A stretch of DNA of 64,000 bases from Cheilinus undulatus. Its lineage: Eukaryota > Chordata > Actinopteri > Labriformes > Labridae. This document shows, piece after piece, positions 59,536 through 64,000 of this stretch; the first letter of the stretch is position 1; every line of letters starts with the position of its first letter. The translations under genes and the position numbers were made by a program. The stretch is from positions 9,888,487 through 9,952,486 of the forward strand of contig NC_054866.1 in assembly GCF_018320785.1 (NCBI RefSeq), read 5' to 3'. The notes under the pieces are model-generated. The model was given only the letters and a program-made list of their open reading frames with translations, ran no database searches and was not told the origin of the DNA.

Positions 59536-59860
59536 CTTCCATGACTGTTTTTACACATAACTAGCAGCATTTATGTCTACACGCAAGAGAAACTTTGGCA
59601 TGGAGTCAAATGAAAAAGTTCTTTGACAGCACAAAACATGCCAAAGTCTTCAGGAGGTAGATTACTACAATTGCTTCATAACAAGGTCAAATTAAATCAA
59701 AGTCCTGATTCATGCACAGTCCTGATAAGAGTTATTGGTGTTGAAGGTAACCATTGACCTCCTAACCTGTTCTCCATGAGGGTGTCGCTTTGAGGCTAAG
59801 ATCCACTGCCATGGATAGATGCTGCCTCCCCATACGTAGACCCATCCCTCCATCGGTCAT

Positions 59861-59867
59861 TATAAAA
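59861..59867 (+). promoter_or_regulatory. TATA box of apoA-I gene 2
   Basis: TATAAAA within a promoter that matches gene 1 (TAGACCCATCCCTC upstream; GAGCTCCACCAGGTAAG at the end of exon 1). Confidence 0.75.
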
Positions 59868-60066
59868 ACTCGGCTCGTGTTGGAGTTTTCCAGTCTCGTT
59901 ATGAGCTCCACCAGGTAAGAAGAGCAGCTGCTGGATTTTTGAGGAGGAAGAGTTTCTTTTCCTTGTATCTTATATGTTTGATTGTTTATAGTTATAACTT
60001 TGGGATGATGATATTCCCCTTGTAGTCAGATTTTAACATTTATGAGTATTTGGATCATTCCTTCTT

Positions 60067-60285
60067 CCAGGTTGTCAGTAGAATCAGAGATACAGGTTGT
60101 TAGTTCTTTGACTGCGACTGACTTTACAGCCTGGATCAGGATTATGCAGCAGTTCAGAACAAATCTCCTTGAGCCCTCTTTCTTATTGTAACTAAGCCTA
60201 ATCTGCACAGATTACAGGCTCTTTTAACAGGCAGCCATATGCTGAGTGAGATCTTACCTGGACAAATGCAAGGATAAGCGTACAC
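60067..60285 (+). promoter_or_regulatory. Conserved intron-1 block of apoA-I gene 2
   Basis: Counterpart of 47061-47280, with the inverted repeat TAATCTG-CA-CAGATTA at 60199-60214. It lies between exon 1 and the coding start. Confidence 0.6.
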
Positions 60286-60437
60286 GCTCAATAGCAGTGC
60301 ACTTCAGCTACAAGATCTATTAGACGCACACTTCCATGATTTATCTGAGTTTGGTAAATTTCTTTGCATTGTAAAGACTTCTTTGAAATGTCATGTGTTA
60401 TAACTGTTGCCCCCTTTCTCTGCTCCAGACCCCCATC

Positions 60438-62710
60438 ATGAACTACCTGGCTCTCACTTTGGCCCTTCTGCTGGCCGTCGGTGAGTTCTGAATTCTTTGG
60501 TTCTGGAGAGTAAATGGGGCAGGGTGGTGTGGCGCTCTGCAGGAGTGCAGAAGGAGAGCAGAGTGGGCAGAGGAGGAAGATGCTGCGAGAGCACGGACAG
60601 CAGTTTGTTTGTCTGGGCTACTGTGCTAAAAGAAGCGGCCACCAGAGTACTGGGTGGAGTGGGGAAGGACAGGAGGCACGCACACTTTATCACAACTCTC
60701 TGCTGCAAAAATCAGGACATGGTGGGGGTGAAAAGGCTTCACCCCTCCCCCACTGCAGGCCTGACCAAACCGCTGGGCCATGGGACTAACATCAGGAGGC
60801 TACTGGACTGTTTACTGCTGACTGGACACAAGGCTGAGGCATTTTAGGGACCCCTACCAGTTTTTAGCTGTTTTCATTGCTCTAGCCTTTCTTTCTCCAC
60901 ACTTGTGTCATTATCCCTCATGTCAAACTTAAAACCAAAGGTGTTTGTGCCTTTGAGATTGTGGCAGTGATCTGTGGAGGCTTTTCAAAAGTGGCTCAAA
61001 ACCATCTCTTTAAATTGGCCTCTGACCTCTTGATGTGATTTTGCACAGTCTGACTATTTCTGCTTTATCGTAGCTCTTTGTATGAATTTTTGTTGTCCTG
61101 CTCTTTAATGGCATTGTTGTGTAAAGAACTTTATGACTTGCTTTGTGAAAGGTGCAATATCAGACTAAATTAGGGTTGCCACCTTGGATTTGTTAAAAAA
61201 AGGGACACTTGACCAAATGTTTGGGATGGAGGGCTCGGGCATTATTACCAGTTCAGACTGACCAAATTAACATAAAATTTGGCTTGTTTTTTTCCGTGCT
61301 GGTGGCTTGCATGTATTTGCTCCATCTCCTTCCTCGTCAGTCGTCTCTCCTCCCATTTCAAATGAAGATGCTAAAACTTGGTGAAAAGAAGACCTCAGTG
61401 TGGACGTCTGCTAATTCAGCTTGCTGTCTCTCTTCGGTCAACTTTCCCTCCCTGCTTGCGTGAGCCGCTTTGAGCGCTGGGGCGCGTGCGTGTGACACAC
61501 ACATAGACGGGAAGAAAACAGAGACAATTTTAAATAGCCATAGAAGCACGGGGGACCTTTCTACACTACAGAACGAAGGAAATCAAATGAGGTTTTTGCA
61601 TTTTCCCCAAAAAGCGGGACAAATTGTGTCCTGGGAGAGATTTTTTTTTTCCCGGGACAGCTGGTAAAGAAAGAGAACAATTCTGGGAAAAACGGGACAA
61701 CTCTAGACTAAATACTTAATTTGTACCTGGCATCTTTTTAAGAGTTGACTGTTTTACCTTTTCCCTCCTCAGGCTCACAGGCTGCTCACATCCCTTCCAT
61801 GACTGCTGAAGACATACCCGTATACATGCAACAGTTGAGGGAGGCTGTGGATCACCACTTGGCCCATGGTAAACAACGTATTGGCACAGCCCTGGAGGGG
61901 GTGATAAATCCTGAAATCAGGTAAAGTCAGGACAATTTTCCTGTGTAGTTTCACTTTCTATTATTCATACTTGCAGAAAAAAATTGTTTGCTGTATTGTT
62001 GTCATGAGGTGCCTTTTTAAAGCCTTTAGTTGCTCATTGTTGGTTTTATTTACAGTGTGCTTATATGGTGTTGCACCCCCTTTTGTTTTTCTCTCAGTGC
62101 TCAGGTCAAATCCCTTTTGCAAATGGTACAGGCAAACATCCAAGACAAGATCCAGGGAACTCAAGAAACTGTCCGAACCGTTTCTGATGCTGTCCGCACC
62201 ACCGTAATGGAAGCCACAGCAGAAATGCGAGAATCCATTATGGCGGAAATTGATAACCTTAAATTACAGCTTGATCCCCACCGTGAAAAAGCACAAGAAG
62301 TTTTCAGCAGCCACCTGGAGCAGTACCAGACCATAGTTGGACCCATCGCTGAGGAATACCAAAGAAGGAGTGAAGCTGAAATGGCTGCCCTCAAGGCCAA
62401 GCTGGAGCCAATCGGGGAAAATCTGAGAGAACTAGTACCACGTAATGTGGAGGAAACCAAGAACGCCCTAATGCCTATTTTGGGATTTTTGAAGTCAAGG
62501 GGGGAAACATGGTTGCAGACAGCAAAGGAGCATGTTGGCCCCTACATCCAAGCATACAAGACTGAGATCAAGAACTTTGTAAGAAATACAAAGGAGAGGG
62601 CAGGACGGATCACAGATGAAGAGTGGACATCCCTGCGTGAGAAGGTCACAGCACACGGCCAAAAAATTGCTGAAAATCTCATGGAAATTAAGAGGGATAT
62701 CTTTGGTTAG
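60438..62710 (+). CDS. apoa1: Apolipoprotein A-I, gene 2 (tandem paralog)
   Basis: Coding exons 60438-60480, 61773-61920 and 62098-62710 (43, 148 and 613 nt) encode 267 residues; a non-coding exon 1 ends at 59914. The signal peptide MNYLALTLALLLAVGSQA is almost that of gene 1. Prolines at 124, 146, 168, 190 and 212 keep the 22-residue helix period (LDPHREKA, VGPIAEEY, LEPIGENL, LMPILGFL, VGPYIQAY). The two proteins agree best in the central repeats (EEYQ/QEYQ, EAEM, TWLQ). They differ strongly in the N-terminal region coded by exon 3, which is three codons longer here, and at the C-terminus (ends KRDIFG rather than AAINKA). PolyA signal at 62925-62930. It should encode a second secreted HDL-type apolipoprotein; the diverged ends, which carry lipid-binding and particle-organising functions in apoA-I, suggest it has specialised. 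Intron 2 carries two inserted repeats. Confidence 0.85.
60505..61162 (+). repeat. Retroelement-like insertion in intron 2 of apoA-I gene 2
   Basis: Intron-2 homology to gene 1 stops after GGTTCTGG near 60505. The sequence from there is GC-rich at first and ends in TGTGTAAAGAACTTTATGACT ... GAAAGGTGCAATAT, which resembles LINE/SINE 3' ends. Open frames here show no known protein. Confidence 0.4.
61171..61705. mobile_element. hAT-type non-autonomous element in intron 2 of apoA-I gene 2
   Basis: Flanked by the perfect 8-bp target-site duplication GACTAAAT (61163-61170 and 61706-61713). The ends are TAGGGTTGCC and, inverted, TAGAGTTGTC. 535 bp, no transposase. Internal open frames are incidental. 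Confidence 0.8.
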
Positions 62711-62989
62711 TCATCCCTAAATCCGCTCTACTCTGTTCTTTTAACCCCACCTTTCTATATCCAAAATCCATTCCACCTTCATCTCCATGACAACTTTCAA
62801 CAAACCTTTGAATACACTCACACAACCACATGCTTCACTCTCTACATGTCAGGCCGAGCTTCTCTCATGTATGTGAATTTACCATCATGTGTCCGAATGA
62901 TTCTATTGTGATGAGGAATAGATCAATAAACATCTGACTGTTATTACAACCATGATCTCTGGCTATGATTTGAATGGATGTATCACTTA

Positions 62990-63480
62990 GATCAGGGGTG
63001 TCAAACTCAATCACAGCAAGGGCCAGAGTCTGGATTCAGGACCACCCTTAGGGCCTAACAGGGTCACACTTTTAACCATAAACTGTCAACCTTGCTTCAC
63101 CGGTAATAAAATATGAAAATCCCCCCAAAAAACAACTTAGTGCTGATGATAAATGATTTTGACATTTAAAAAGTTAAAAAGATAAGTTTAAAGGCTCCTA
63201 CTCTGAGAAAAGAAAATGTATTAGTTCAAAAAGGTCAAAACATGAAATCAAAAAATTATGTTTTTTTTAATGGCAAATACTTTAGGAATAAGTCAATCAT
63301 AAGCTTTAAAGGTCAAAATATGAAATAAAATCTGTAATCATTAAATTAAAAGTCAAAATATGATTCAAAATGTTAAATTGTGAGTCTAAAAGGCTTATGA
63401 AGTCAAAGTTTACTGTTGAAAATATGAGGTAAAATACAAAATAATTGTTTAAAAAGGTCAAAATATACTTCAAAAAGAAC
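62990..63480. repeat. GGGGTGTCAAACTCAATCACAGC-type repeat
   Basis: Begins with GGGGTGTCAAACTCAATC (the start of a widespread hAT-like non-autonomous repeat) and continues with AT-rich sequence repeating GGTCAAAATATGA-like words. No gene. Confidence 0.5.
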
Positions 63481-64000
63481 CCTGCATGATCAGACAAGTT
63501 TGTCTTGTTGGATAGATATTTGTATGTCTCAGATGTTTATTTAACTAAAATCCTCACTAAAAATCCCACATATCTACATCTTGAGTTCATATCAGCTCAT
63601 AAACTCACCAGGAGACCGCCATGTTTTGATCCACATCACATTAGTGTGACATTACGGTTCCGCAGCGCTCCTCTCCTCGCTAAGCAGTGACTGTTTTTCA
63701 GACGGTTTTGTTGCTTGCAGCTGTTGCTGCCATGAGTTTGCTGCGCGTTGGTTTTGTCTCCTGCTGTCAAAGCTCTGTCATTCTTCTAAGTTTTACCTCA
63801 ATAAAACTCCCTACAAGTGAGGAATTCACTATATAGTGGAGGTGTGCTTGGAGATTTTCAAAATAAAAGTATTATGTACATACGAACGAAGCTTCTCCAA
63901 AGAAATGCTGAAGTGGACTTTTAATTTGAAAGGCGCAATCAGGAAGTCCTTTCAGTTATCTTTACCTGAACCGTGTGGAAACAGAAAGCTTCATAAAGTA
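63481..64000. other. No recognisable gene
   Basis: Sequence to the end of the window. One open frame (63505-63690) has no family resemblance. Confidence 0.4.

Noticed and set aside
60497..60847. 116-residue open frame in intron 2 of apoA-I gene 2
   Set aside because: It begins inside the intron right after the donor, matches no family, and a second overlapping frame of similar length exists, as expected from GC-rich inserted repeat sequence.

Overview
The window looks like ray-finned fish (teleost, probably percomorph-like) nuclear DNA. It has small intron-split vertebrate genes, fish-type apolipoprotein A-I genes, and a very dense load of Tc1-like, hAT-like and PIF/Harbinger-like DNA elements, L2-clade LINE tails, tRNA-derived SINEs and a DIRS-like relic. 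No bacterial or viral gene organisation is present.

Layout. 1-13 kb is mostly decayed mobile DNA: an SGNH-hydrolase-like relic, a DIRS-type reverse transcriptase relic, the last two exons of a ubiquitin-specific protease (USP) interrupted by an L2-like LINE, a Tc1-like element, and a compound repeat with an internal 20-bp minisatellite. 13-32 kb holds three copies of one small four-exon gene, two on the minus strand (13253-15224 and 20182-23076) and one on the plus strand (29974-31946). Each encodes an intact 109-residue protein that I read as a free-standing transcobalamin/intrinsic-factor beta domain (DUF4430-like). The first two copies share a near-identical block of about 1.65 kb. 32-46 kb is gene-poor and full of transposon relics. 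46-63 kb holds two tandem apolipoprotein A-I genes on the plus strand (CDS 47351-51813 and 60438-62710). They have matching promoters, non-coding first exons, a conserved intron-1 block, four-exon structures and proline-punctuated 22-residue helix repeats.

Function. The apoA-I pair should encode secreted HDL scaffold proteins made mainly in liver and intestine. The beta-domain proteins are related to vitamin B12 carriers; beta-domain-only carriers are known in ray-finned fishes. The predicted proteins here lack any recognisable signal peptide, so a secreted carrier role cannot be assumed.

The most notable points are the signal-less beta-domain cluster with an identity breakpoint inside an exon, the compound minisatellite repeat family (four copies in 64 kb), the conserved intronic block with a perfect inverted repeat in both apoA-I genes, a roughly 1-kb foldback inside apoA-I intron 2, and the USP fragment that has glutamine in place of its catalytic histidine. 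All homology calls come from reading the sequence; no database search was run.
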